Shown: positions 1-8,211 of the stretch, piece by piece
Layout of the letters: each line of letters starts with the position of its first letter
Position numbering within the stretch: the first letter of the stretch is position 1
The notes under the pieces: model-generated
The model's database searches: none
What the model saw: the letters and a program-made list of their open reading frames with translations, nothing else
Told to the model about the DNA's origin: nothing
Assembly: GCA_002427165.1 (NCBI GenBank)
Contig: DIQB01000098.1
Span: 1,149 to 36,889, forward strand
Source of the DNA: Firmicutes bacterium UBA5473
GTDB taxonomy: Bacteria; Bacillota; DTU084
DNA length: 35,741 nt
Direction of reading: 5' to 3'
Made by a program: the position numbers and the translations under genes

Positions 1-414
1 TTTGCACAGAAGGCTTCATTAGAGCTGGAGACAATCTCAACCCCTGCCCAAAGGCGTCTTTATGAGGCAGCCAACTACTGGACAGCTGCTCCTCAGGGTA
101 TGTTTAGGATTATTAATTGGCCTGATCTGTGTCAGGCCCTTGCACCTTATTTTGCCCAAGTTGCTAAAGGTCTGCCAGCTTTTGAGCTTGCCATAGGCTG
201 CACTTGGCATGGTGAGACACAGGTGGCAACAATAAGCTGGGATAGCGCAAAGTTTACAACTAGTCAGGGCAGAGTAGCAGACAAGTACGTGGAGCTGGAA
301 GCACCTGAGCTTGCAGGGGCCCTTTGGGGAGGACCCTTTGAGCGCAGAAGTCTTGGCCTGTTTGGTAAGCTTCTGCCTGTGCCAGTTCATATCCCCAATA
401 TAGATCATGTATAG
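1..414 (+). CDS. C-terminal part of a GNAT/SCP2-like protein (5' end outside window)
   Basis: The reading frame is open from the first base of the window and ends at the TAG at 412-414, so only the last 137 residues are seen. The segment has an SCP2-like layout: a start like 'MFRIINWPDL', a middle of short strands, and an ending rich in Pro ('LLPVPVHIPNIDHV'). This resembles the C-terminal sterol-carrier-like domain of Eis-type GNAT acetyltransferases found in many Firmicutes, but the acetyltransferase part is not in the window. The assignment rests on overall resemblance only. An internal ATG at 100 is not needed as a start, because the frame continues upstream in the same style. The next gene follows after 15 bases, so the two are probably cotranscribed. 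Confidence 0.5.
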   Translation, partial: FAQKASLELETISTPAQRRLYEAANYWTAAPQGMFRIINWPDLCQALAPYFAQVAKGLPAFELAIGCTWHGETQVATISWDSAKFTTSQGRVADKYVELEAPELAGALWGGPFERRSLGLFGKLLPVPVHIPNIDHV

Positions 415-429
415 ATAGGAGAATAAAAA

Positions 430-1746
430 ATGGAACCCATTACAGCAGTAATCGTTGGAGCAGGCCATAGAGCTATGACCTATGCCTCATATGCAAAAGA
501 ACATCCCGAAGCACTTAAAATCGTGGGAGTAGCAGACCCAAACCCCATTCGCCGAAAGATGGTAGCTGAAAAATACAATCTACCACCTGAAAACTGCTTT
601 TCCTCGGCAGAAGAACTTGCCCTGCGAGGGAAAATAGCCGATGCTGTAATTAATGGCACTATGGACAAACAACACGTTCCCACCAGCCTTCCGTTACTTG
701 AGGCAGGGTATCATATGCTTTTAGAGAAACCTTTTTCAACAAATGAAGAGGAAATGTGGGAGCTAGTGCGAGCGGCAAAAAAATATAACAGGCATGTTGC
801 TATCTGCCATGTACTCCGCTATGCACCTTTCTATGCTGCCATCAGAAAGCTTGTGCTAGATGGGGAAATTGGTGAGATCGTCAATATTCAGACCACAGAG
901 CACGTAAGCTATCACCACCTGGCAGTTTCCTTTGTGCGTGGAAAATGGAATAACAAACAAGCTTGTGCCTCCTCTATGCTGATGGCCAAATGCTGCCATG
1001 ACCTGGACCTTATTATGTGGATGAAAAGCGGTATCGCCCCAAGCAAGGTGGCAAGCTTTGGCAGCCTTTCTCAGTTTAAGCCTGAAAAGGCACCACAGGG
1101 CGCAGGCAAGCGCTGCCTTGTGGATTGCAAGGTTGAACAGGAGTGCTTGTATTCAGCACGCAAACATTATCTAGATGAACCTGACAGATGGGGAATGTAT
1201 GTGTGGGAGCTCTTAGAGGATATCGAAAATCCAACTTTGGAGGATAAAGAGAGGTCCTTGAAAACAGATAACCCCCATGGTCGCTGTGTCTATAGGTGCG
1301 ATAATGATGTGGTAGATCGGCAGTCTGTGATTATTGAATTTGAGGATGGCTGTACTATAACTCATAATATGATAGGTGGGACTGCTAGACCCTCTCGTTC
1401 AATTCATTTAATAGGTACTTTAGGCGAGATTCAGGGGACATTGGAAGACAGTAAGTTCGTAGTGCGGAAAATTGATCCCAGACCGGGATGTGAATATACA
1501 GAGGAAGTCCACGATCTGAATGTGACAGGGGATATGCATGGAGCCTTTGGTGGCCATGGTGGTGGAGATTTGAGGCTGATTGCGGACTTTTGCCAATTCT
1601 TGCAGGGTGGAACCCCTTCAATCTCCAGCACAACAATCAATGACTCAATCTACGGTCACCTGGTGGGCTTTCGGGCAGAAGAGGCTCGGCTTGAGGGTAA
1701 GGTTTTATCCATTCCTAAGCTAGAGAGCATGTTAGGGGAGAAATAA
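430..1746 (+). CDS. Gfo/Idh/MocA-family NAD(P)-dependent oxidoreductase with a Cys cluster
   Basis: This is a cytoplasmic sugar or polyol dehydrogenase-type enzyme of 438 residues. The N-terminus has the Rossmann dinucleotide-binding pattern (AVIVGAGHRA, residues 6-15). The family's EKP motif is at E99-K100-P101. The second-domain catalytic Lys/His pattern is seen as K187-C-C-H190-D191. It is longer than typical 330-380 residue members because of an insert at roughly 218-295. That insert carries C229, C233, C239, C286 and C290 (CX3CX5C, then CX3C), suggesting a structural metal site. The start ATG has AGGAG about 7 bases upstream. The substrate cannot be told from sequence. A strong terminator follows at 1821-1855. 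Confidence 0.9.
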   Translation: MEPITAVIVGAGHRAMTYASYAKEHPEALKIVGVADPNPIRRKMVAEKYNLPPENCFSSAEELALRGKIADAVINGTMDKQHVPTSLPLLEAGYHMLLEKPFSTNEEEMWELVRAAKKYNRHVAICHVLRYAPFYAAIRKLVLDGEIGEIVNIQTTEHVSYHHLAVSFVRGKWNNKQACASSMLMAKCCHDLDLIMWMKSGIAPSKVASFGSLSQFKPEKAPQGAGKRCLVDCKVEQECLYSARKHYLDEPDRWGMYVWELLEDIENPTLEDKERSLKTDNPHGRCVYRCDNDVVDRQSVIIEFEDGCTITHNMIGGTARPSRSIHLIGTLGEIQGTLEDSKFVVRKIDPRPGCEYTEEVHDLNVTGDMHGAFGGHGGGDLRLIADFCQFLQGGTPSISSTTINDSIYGHLVGFRAEEARLEGKVLSIPKLESMLGEK

Positions 1747-1820
1747 GCTGCTTCAGCTACAGCAGATACGGATACTCCTCTGAGGGGAATATAACTTGAT
1801 CCAGATAGCTTCCAGACTAG

Positions 1821-1855
1821 GAGAGCGGGTTTAAGCTAAGCCCGCTCTCCTTTTG
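1821..1855 (+). terminator. Rho-independent terminator after the oxidoreductase gene
   Basis: GAGAGCGGG (1821-1829) pairs perfectly with CCCGCTCTC (1841-1849). The stem can extend inward through TTA/TAA pairs to a very short loop, and it is followed by CTTTT. It separates the oxidoreductase unit from the L,D-transpeptidase gene. Confidence 0.85.
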
Positions 1856-1918
1856 CATAGAAAAGCCTTTGCGCTAGTATAAATAGTTATACTGAAGTTT
1901 CAAAGTTGGAGGTTAGAG

Positions 1919-3241
1919 ATGGCAATATTTATGCTGCGCAGAGGAAGGGTTGCCTTTATTCTTTTAGCAATTTTTTTATCGATAGTTCTCTATTTTTTTG
2001 CTACATTTTCAGCTGTGATCGTACAGCAGGATGCTGCAGGCAGTTATGTGGCGCGAATAAGGTTCTACCTTCCCCTGCATCGGGGGGATTTTGCAGCGAA
2101 TCATAATTTAATTTCTGAAATTCGTGGACCGCTCAAAGCTAAAATTCACTGGAGGAATAGGAGCACTGTTGAGTTTCTAATCCCCCAGACAGATTTCCCT
2201 CAGGGGGAATTGATCCATTTTTCCTGCGAGAAAGTGAGAACAGCAATTCCCCTCCTTCGCAAAAAATGTGCCCTCACCTTTCGGTTGCCAGTGGCACCGA
2301 ATGTAGTGGAGATTTCCCCGCGAAAAAACGTACCAACCTACGGGCCAGTTAAGATTACCTTCAGTACCCCAATTGAGCCCCAGACAGCAAAAGATAATCT
2401 TCGCTGCACTGCTAAAGGAAGCTTTCTTCCTGCGCGAGAAGATGACATGTCTGTATGGATTTTTCGGCCAGATCAAAGGCTGGAGAATAAAACTAGGTAT
2501 ACAATCTATATTGGATCTGAGCTCAGAAGCCGGGGCGGCTTGAAGATCAACGGGGCCGGGCAATTTGATTTTATCACAGCAGAAAGACCCTCCCTTGTAG
2601 AGATAAAGCCAAAAGCGGGTCAAAAAAAGGTGATGCTCAACTCCCATTTGGTACTTGAGTTTGACAGCCAGCTTAAAGAGGGCTGGATTTTCGTGCCTGG
2701 AAATAGCGGTGAGACAAAGATTCAGGGGAACAAACTTATCTATCACCCTCACGCCTTATTCAGCCCTGGAACAACCCATAGGGTTCAAGCCCAGGCAATC
2801 TCTCGCTTTGGAGAGCCAGGGGATGTTTTAGAGTTATCCTTCTCTACCGTCAGCGTCCAGGGGAGGGTGTGGGTGGAGGTTAACCTACGGGATGAGAGGA
2901 TTCATGCAGTGACAGTTTACAGAGGAAATACACCCACAAGGACCATGGTCGCCTCAGGTGGTTCCCCAGGGCATGAAACTCCACTGGGTGTGTACTATAT
3001 CTCAGATCGAGGTTATAGTTTTTGGTCGCAAAAGTATGGAGGGGCAAAATATTGGGTTCGCTTCAAGGATAATTATCTGTTCCATTCCATTCCCCGGGAT
3101 AGCCATTGGAGGATTATTGAGGAGGAACATAAAAAACTAGGACTACCATCAAGTCACGGTTGTATTCGCCTTTCAGATGAGGATGCCCATTGGTTCTATG
3201 ATAATGTACCCCGAGGGGCGATGGTGATAATTTATAAGTGA
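1919..3241 (+). CDS. Membrane-anchored L,D-transpeptidase (YkuD) with N-terminal Ig-like domains
   Basis: The product is 440 residues. It probably makes 3-3 cross-links in peptidoglycan or attaches proteins to it, outside the cytoplasmic membrane. Residues about 10-32 form one hydrophobic segment (signal anchor). Residues about 40-300 look like two to three beta-sandwich domains; the part with 'NVVEISPRKNVPTYGPVKI' resembles the bacterial SbsA-type Ig-like fold. The C-terminal YkuD domain (about 315-440) ends with the catalytic motif SHGCIRLSDEDA, giving H413 and C415. GGAGG sits 6 bases before the ATG, which supports this start over an overlapping frame beginning at 1906. The gene stands alone between a terminator and a long non-coding region. 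Confidence 0.9.
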   Translation: MAIFMLRRGRVAFILLAIFLSIVLYFFATFSAVIVQQDAAGSYVARIRFYLPLHRGDFAANHNLISEIRGPLKAKIHWRNRSTVEFLIPQTDFPQGELIHFSCEKVRTAIPLLRKKCALTFRLPVAPNVVEISPRKNVPTYGPVKITFSTPIEPQTAKDNLRCTAKGSFLPAREDDMSVWIFRPDQRLENKTRYTIYIGSELRSRGGLKINGAGQFDFITAERPSLVEIKPKAGQKKVMLNSHLVLEFDSQLKEGWIFVPGNSGETKIQGNKLIYHPHALFSPGTTHRVQAQAISRFGEPGDVLELSFSTVSVQGRVWVEVNLRDERIHAVTVYRGNTPTRTMVASGGSPGHETPLGVYYISDRGYSFWSQKYGGAKYWVRFKDNYLFHSIPRDSHWRIIEEEHKKLGLPSSHGCIRLSDEDAHWFYDNVPRGAMVIIYK

Positions 3242-3373
3242 GTTATAGAAGAGCTAGCTTAAAACTCCACCAGCTTGCTGTGGAGATGAAGGCATCTCTT
3301 TATAGTTACTTAAGGTATTAAATATTTTTATATTCTAGGAAGGAATTGGTCAAGTTTTGTAGAATTACTTTTT

Positions 3374-3394
3374 ATGAAATAGATTTCATGAAAT
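3374..3394. promoter_or_regulatory. Operator-like palindrome, copy 1
   Basis: ATGAAAT-AG-ATTTCAT (3374-3389) has perfect 7-bp arms around a 2-bp centre. The sequence then repeats into GAAAT, giving an overlapping perfect palindrome ATTTCATGAAAT at 3383-3394. It is the farthest of three related sites upstream of the LacI-family gene at 3661. Confidence 0.6.
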
Positions 3395-3437
3395 AGAGCT
3401 TACCTATTGATGAAAGTCTTTGAACAGGGATAACTAC

Positions 3438-3453
3438 ATGTAATAGATATCAT
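3438..3453. promoter_or_regulatory. Operator-like palindrome, copy 2
   Basis: ATGTAATAGATATCAT matches copy 1 in 14 of 16 positions and starts 64 bp downstream of it, about six helical turns. A TTGAAC hexamer begins 18 bp upstream, so this site could overlap a -10 element. That would fit repression. Confidence 0.55.
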
Positions 3454-3598
3454 GAAAGGGACTTTTTCACCTATAGTTCTTCAATAGTTAGAGATGTAAA
3501 TCCCTATTTTTTCCATATTAAAGTAGAATTACGATACAAATATTTAAAAATCATTTTACATAAAGAAGGATTTAGGCTTCTGATGAAGAATAAATACA

Positions 3599-3614
3599 AT
3601 GAAATGGATTTCAA
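3599..3614. promoter_or_regulatory. Operator-like palindrome, copy 3
   Basis: ATGAAATGGATTTCAA differs from copy 1 at two positions and lies 47 bp before the LacI start codon. A TATATT/TATTAT box (3622-3629) lies just downstream. Autoregulation by the LacI-family protein is inferred. The centre lacks the CG typical of many LacI operators, so another regulator is possible. Confidence 0.55.
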
Positions 3615-3660
3615 GATCATGTATATTATGGACGTAAATTTTTGTTGAGGAGAAATTTTC

Positions 3661-4683
3661 ATGGTAACTATCTATGATATAGCCAAAGAGGCAAATGTGT
3701 CTCCGGCCACAGTCTCAAGAGTCTTGAATCGTCAAGGTAACGTTCGAGATGAAACGGCGCAAAAGGTATTGAAGGTAGCAAAAAAAAGAAACTACTCCCC
3801 CAATACCATGGCCAGGAGCCTGCGGACCAAAAAAACAAATTTAATTGGGTTGATAATCCCTGATATTGAAAACCCCATCTACCCAGCGCCTGTCCGCGGG
3901 ATTCAGGATGTAGCTAACCGCAAAGACTATAGCGTGATCATACATAGTACAGATGGCGATGAACGCAAGGAGATTGACACTATCCGCAGACTTACTGCGG
4001 TGGGGGTAGATGGTTTAATTATAAATATTAGCGAAGCCTGCACCCTGTTGGTAGAAGAGATTAGAAGGCTTAGGCGGATCTCGCTACCTGTTGTGGCCCT
4101 TGGTCCCTGGCATCCAGATCTTGAGATCGATTGCGTCAGTGTAAATAACGAGAAAGGCGCATATATGGCCACGGAACACCTATTAAAATTAGGTTATCAC
4201 AAAGTTGCAATTATCAAAGGGCCAGAAGGAAACATTAGCTCTAGGGAGCGATTTTTGGGTTACAAGAAGGCGATGGAAGATTATTGTGAACCAATTTCAG
4301 AGGGGATGATTTCTGAAGGAAATTTTAAACTGGGAAGTGGCTATAAGGCAGCCAAAAGGCTGATTGAGAAAAACAAACTTGATGCTATTTTTTGTGTAAA
4401 TGATGTTATGGCGCTAGGTGCTATGGCAGCTATCCGCGAGGAAGGCCTGAGGATCCCAGATGATATTGCGCTAATAGGTTTTGATGATATTGAACTTGCG
4501 AACCTTTCCAGACCATCTCTCTCAACTGTAGCGCAACCTAAATATGAGACAGGAAAGATTGCAGCAGAGCTTCTGTTCAAACAAATTGAGGGTAAATTAT
4601 CCTCTGGAAAGTACTACTCTATAGAACCAAATTTAGTAATACGGGAGACTACATTGAAAGTAAAAGAGATGACTACAACTTAG
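3661..4683 (+). CDS. LacI-family transcriptional regulator (first of two)
   Basis: The protein is 340 residues, the normal LacI/GalR length. It begins with a classic helix-turn-helix (TIYDIAKEANVSPATVSRVL, residues 3-22) and the hinge region 'NTMARSLRTKKT'. The rest is a periplasmic-binding-protein-like effector domain with the usual 'IGLIIPDIENPIYP' start and 'ALIGFDDIELANLSRPSL' near the end. The start ATG has GAGGAG 9 bases upstream. It is the first gene of a unit with a glycohydrolase and a sugar ABC transporter (12-bp gap to the next start), so it most likely senses a sugar imported by that system. The three palindromes upstream are candidate binding sites. Confidence 0.93.
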   Translation: MVTIYDIAKEANVSPATVSRVLNRQGNVRDETAQKVLKVAKKRNYSPNTMARSLRTKKTNLIGLIIPDIENPIYPAPVRGIQDVANRKDYSVIIHSTDGDERKEIDTIRRLTAVGVDGLIINISEACTLLVEEIRRLRRISLPVVALGPWHPDLEIDCVSVNNEKGAYMATEHLLKLGYHKVAIIKGPEGNISSRERFLGYKKAMEDYCEPISEGMISEGNFKLGSGYKAAKRLIEKNKLDAIFCVNDVMALGAMAAIREEGLRIPDDIALIGFDDIELANLSRPSLSTVAQPKYETGKIAAELLFKQIEGKLSSGKYYSIEPNLVIRETTLKVKEMTTT

Positions 4684-4695
4684 GGAGTGAGAATA

Positions 4696-6390
4696 ATGGC
4701 AGTAAAAATGGCGAGAAATTTTCCATTGCACAGCGAATTATATGCGGAGAAAGTTTTAGGCGGATGGCTTGGCAAATCCATAGGGGGGACCTTGGGCGCT
4801 CCCTATGAAGGGAAAAAGGAAATCTTAAACCTATCTTTTTATGATCCGGTGCCCGAAGGCAGTGTTTCCAATGATGATCTTGATTTACAATTAGTTTGGC
4901 TTCATGTATTGCAGAACAAAAGCCTTAATTTGGATGTAAATGATTTGGCGGAAGCTTGGCTAAATCATATTACATATCCTTTTGATGAGTATGGAGTGGC
5001 TATCTCCAACTTGAAAAAAGGAATAAGACCCCCTATTTCTGGCTACCATAATAACTTTTTCCACGATTGTCTAGGCGCTCCTATCCGCTCTGAGATCTGG
5101 GCTTTTATCAGTCCTGCACAACCACTGAAGGCTATGGAATATGCCTATCAAGACGCAATAGTAGATCATGCATTCGATGGAGTCTACGGTGAAGTTTTTT
5201 TAGCTGCAATCGAAAGCATGGCTTTTGTGGAAAGCAGAGCTGAAGTATTGATTGACTATGGTCTAGCTGCAATTCCAGAGAATTCACGAGTAGCGAGAGC
5301 TGTGAAAGATACTGTAGAGTGGTTCCATAGGGGATTTTCTTGGCAAGAGATTAGAGAGCTTATTTTGCTCCATCATGGTCATTTTAATTTCACTGATTGC
5401 CCTCAAAATATCGCCTTCGTAATTTTAGGCTGGCTATGTGGTGGTGGGGACTTCGAGAAATCGATTACAACAGCTGTTAATTGTGGCTATGATGCTGATT
5501 GCACAGGAGCAACTTTAGGGGCGATTATGGGTGTGATTATAGGGGCTAAGGCGATTCCGGAAAAATGGTCAGCACCAATTGGGGATGAGGTTATTGTGGG
5601 CTATGGTGTAGTTGGCATTGATGCGCCAGCAACCTTAGCCGAACTGTCGAAGCTCACCTGTGATTTTGGCGCGAAATCGTTTACCGAGAGACAAGAGGAA
5701 GCAGCTACTTTAGAGGAGATAAGAAACAAAGCGGTGGAGCTTGCCGATAAATATCAACCGACCCTTGGTTTCTACAGAGATGAATCACAAAGCTTTGTCG
5801 TTGATTACCAGGGTTTACCTGTTGTTACAACCGAGAAGAAATCGATTACCATCAGTGAGCTAAAGGTGAAACCCAGCGCGAGCGTAAAGGTGGAGGTCCC
5901 GTTTATCCCAGCGGTTTATTGGGATTTGAAGTTCACCTCAGGTGGCCGGGTGCTAGCACAAAAACCATGGCTAACTGAAGATGGGAATTTACGGCTTTGT
6001 GAGATTGACGAAGAAGAAATGGTACTTGAGACTTATCTTTATTTTGAGGGACCAACAAAGCTTAATTTACTTGTGGACATAAATGGAGCGGTTGAGGTGA
6101 GGGTCAATGGAAAGGAAGCTCTCGCCTACCATAATCACGAACCGCTATTGCCTGCGCCTCACAGATGCGCACCTGAGGATATTAATAGTATAAATTGGCA
6201 GCAAGGGTGGAATAAGCTTTCCATCAGTTTTAGAAGGTGTGGACCCCGGTGTGCTACCGAAGGTTGGTTCCGTTTGGCTGATTCTGAGCACCAATTAGAT
6301 AATAGTGCAATCTTTCCTGCATCGGATCGGGAGCTTAGTAATGCGGCAAGGCAATATGAGAGAGAATTGAACAGTGCGAGTAGTCTTTAG
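4696..6390 (+). CDS. ADP-ribosylglycohydrolase-family enzyme with C-terminal beta-sandwich
   Basis: Residues about 12-330 show the ADP-ribosylglycohydrolase (ARH) fold signature: 'LGGWLGKSIGGTLGAPYEG', the acidic metal site SNDDLDLQ (D60, D61, D63), and the C-terminal metal motif NCGYDADCTGA (D266, D268). Residues about 375-564 are strand-rich and resemble a galactose-binding-like domain not needed for catalysis in classical ARH proteins. I place the start at ATG 4696, eight bases after GGAG. A GTG at 4687 in the same frame is the alternative but overlaps the ribosome binding site. There is no signal peptide, so it acts in the cytoplasm. Its place between a sugar regulator and sugar permeases suggests it cleaves an N- or O-glycosidic bond in an imported compound rather than working on modified proteins. 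That is inference. Confidence 0.85.
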   Translation: MAVKMARNFPLHSELYAEKVLGGWLGKSIGGTLGAPYEGKKEILNLSFYDPVPEGSVSNDDLDLQLVWLHVLQNKSLNLDVNDLAEAWLNHITYPFDEYGVAISNLKKGIRPPISGYHNNFFHDCLGAPIRSEIWAFISPAQPLKAMEYAYQDAIVDHAFDGVYGEVFLAAIESMAFVESRAEVLIDYGLAAIPENSRVARAVKDTVEWFHRGFSWQEIRELILLHHGHFNFTDCPQNIAFVILGWLCGGGDFEKSITTAVNCGYDADCTGATLGAIMGVIIGAKAIPEKWSAPIGDEVIVGYGVVGIDAPATLAELSKLTCDFGAKSFTERQEEAATLEEIRNKAVELADKYQPTLGFYRDESQSFVVDYQGLPVVTTEKKSITISELKVKPSASVKVEVPFIPAVYWDLKFTSGGRVLAQKPWLTEDGNLRLCEIDEEEMVLETYLYFEGPTKLNLLVDINGAVEVRVNGKEALAYHNHEPLLPAPHRCAPEDINSINWQQGWNKLSISFRRCGPRCATEGWFRLADSEHQLDNSAIFPASDRELSNAARQYERELNSASSL

Positions 6391-6404
6391 GGGGGAGCAA
6401 GATT

Positions 6405-7322
6405 ATGGGTAAGAAAAAGGAGTTTTCTAAGCCAAACAAACAAAGACCTGGCAGTAAAAAGGAAGCAGTTGAAGGATTCTTGTTTATTTCGCCGTGGCTT
6501 ATTGGTTTTCTAATTTTTACTTTAGGGCCCTTGATTGCCTCGATTTTTTTAAGTTTGAGCAAATGGGATATTTTTGCAGATCCACAATTTGTGGGCCTGC
6601 AAAATTATTCTAAAATGCTGGTGGATCCCCTATTTAAGAAAAGTCTGTGGAATACCTTCTACTATGCGATTTTCAGCATTCCCTTGGGGATGGCAGGGGG
6701 GCTTTCATTAGCTTTGCTTCTGAACCAGAAGGTGAAGGGATTGCCGATTTTCCGTACCATATTTTATCTACCATCGGTAACTTCTGGTGTGGCAGTGGCA
6801 CTTCTTTGGAAATGGATTTTCAATCCGGAGTTTGGCATCGCAAATATGATTCTAAATTGGTTCGGTTTACCGAGCCTACAGTGGCTTTCTAGTCCTCATT
6901 GGGCGATGCCGGCGCTAATTATCATGAGTTTGTGGGGCATAGGAGGTGGTATGCTGATTTATCTAGCAGGATTACAAGGGATTCCCCAGCAGCTTTATGA
7001 AGCAGCGGAATTAGATGGTGCTGGCAGTTGGTCCTGTTTTATTAATATAACCTTGCCTATGCTTAGTCCAACTTTATTTTTTCAGCTAATTATGGGTATT
7101 ATTGGTTCTTTCCAGGTATTTACCCAGGTTTATGTGATGACACAAGGTGGCCCTGCTAATGCCACTTTGGTATATGTCCTTTATTTGTATCAAAATGCAT
7201 TCCAATGGTGGAAAATGGGTTATGCTTCAGCCTTGGCCTGGGTTTTGTTTGCTATCGTGATGGTCTTTACCCTGATTCAATTTAAGTTGGCACCCCACTG
7301 GGTGCACTACGACGTACTGTAA
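6405..7322 (+). CDS. Sugar ABC transporter permease (MalF/UgpA type)
   Basis: The product is 305 residues with about six membrane segments after a short basic N-terminus. The permease EAA loop is present near residue 199 (EAAELDGAGSWSCFINITLP), which contacts the ATPase. GGGGGAG lies just before the ATG. It is directly followed (12 bp) by the partner permease. Members of this family form a heterodimer that imports oligosaccharides or sugar phosphates (CUT1 type). The substrate is not readable from sequence. Confidence 0.93.
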   Translation: MGKKKEFSKPNKQRPGSKKEAVEGFLFISPWLIGFLIFTLGPLIASIFLSLSKWDIFADPQFVGLQNYSKMLVDPLFKKSLWNTFYYAIFSIPLGMAGGLSLALLLNQKVKGLPIFRTIFYLPSVTSGVAVALLWKWIFNPEFGIANMILNWFGLPSLQWLSSPHWAMPALIIMSLWGIGGGMLIYLAGLQGIPQQLYEAAELDGAGSWSCFINITLPMLSPTLFFQLIMGIIGSFQVFTQVYVMTQGGPANATLVYVLYLYQNAFQWWKMGYASALAWVLFAIVMVFTLIQFKLAPHWVHYDVL

Positions 7323-7334
7323 GAAGGTGGATAT

Positions 7335-8177
7335 ATGTCAGCTAGCATTAATAAACAGAAAACAGGCAAATTAGCTTTAATCTATACCTTGTTGATCCTT
7401 GGAGCGCTTTGTTTCATGATTCCTTTTATTTGGATGCTTTCTAGCTCCTTGAAAGAGCTACCGCAAATTTTTGTTTTTCCACCTCAATGGATCCCAAAAC
7501 CTGTAAGGTGGGACAACTACGCTAGGGCTTTGTTGAAGATGAATTTTCCCTTGGCCTTGAAAAATACCTTAATCATCACGGTATTCACTGTGACGGGACA
7601 ACTTTTAAGTTCAGCCTGTGTGGCCTATGGTTTTGCTCGCTTGAGGTTCCCAGGACGAGAGCTTCTCTTTATGCTGGTGATTAGCACGATGATGCTTCCT
7701 AGCCAGGTTACGATGATTCCCGTGTTTATTATCTTCAAAACTCTAGGTTGGGTTGATACCCTAAAACCCTTAATTGTCCCCTCTTTCCTAGGTGCCAATA
7801 CCTTTGCAATTTTTCTTTTGCGACAGTTCTTTTTGACTATCCCTAAGGAGCTTGAAGATGCAGCTCGGATCGATGGTTGTGGCAGCTTGAGAATTTTCTT
7901 TCAGATTATGATGCCTTTAGCAAAACCTGCTTTAGTTACAGTTGGGATCTTTGCCTTTATGGGCAGTTGGAATGACTTTTTTGGTCCCCTGATCTATTTA
8001 AACTCAGAAAGCCTACGAACCCTTGCGATTGCTTTGCAGACATTCCAAGGTCAGTTTACAGCCGAGTGGAACCTCCTCATGGCAGCTTCTGTGGTGGTTT
8101 TGCTGCCTGTGCTTATGATTTTCTTCATACTGCAGCGTTATTTTGTTCAGGGAATAGTTCTTACCGGTTTAAAATAA
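7335..8177 (+). CDS. Sugar ABC transporter permease (MalG/UgpE type)
   Basis: The product is 280 residues, typical for the MalG-type half. It has six predicted membrane segments and the EAA-type loop near residue 174 (EDAARIDGCGSLRIFFQIMMP). It ends in the common 'GIVLTGLK'. It forms the channel with the preceding permease. No ABC ATPase gene is present in this operon or window, so an ATPase encoded elsewhere (MsmX-like shared ATPase) is presumably used. Confidence 0.93.
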   Translation: MSASINKQKTGKLALIYTLLILGALCFMIPFIWMLSSSLKELPQIFVFPPQWIPKPVRWDNYARALLKMNFPLALKNTLIITVFTVTGQLLSSACVAYGFARLRFPGRELLFMLVISTMMLPSQVTMIPVFIIFKTLGWVDTLKPLIVPSFLGANTFAIFLLRQFFLTIPKELEDAARIDGCGSLRIFFQIMMPLAKPALVTVGIFAFMGSWNDFFGPLIYLNSESLRTLAIALQTFQGQFTAEWNLLMAASVVVLLPVLMIFFILQRYFVQGIVLTGLK

Positions 8178-8211
8178 AGGGGTAATTTCAAAACTAAAAG
8201 GAGGTTTTTTT

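Larger units (their letters stand above)
3242..3660. other. 419-bp non-coding control region
   Basis: No convincing gene lies here. A weak hairpin follows the transpeptidase gene (CTCCAC at 3265-3270 with GTGGAG at 3280-3285) but lacks a T tract, so termination is doubtful. The rest is very AT-rich and holds three copies of a 16-bp palindrome (listed separately). A TTGAAC at 3420-3425 followed by weak -10-like sequences inside the second palindrome is a possible promoter, as is TATATT at 3622-3627 beside the third palindrome. Neither promoter is strong by eye. Confidence 0.6.

Noticed and set aside
1869..1893. Promoter TTGCGC...TATACT before the L,D-transpeptidase gene
   Set aside because: The spacer would be only 13 bp, too short for a standard promoter.
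4687..4695. GTG 4687 as the start of the ADP-ribosylglycohydrolase-family gene
   Set aside because: It overlaps the GGGAG ribosome binding site; ATG 4696 has good spacing.
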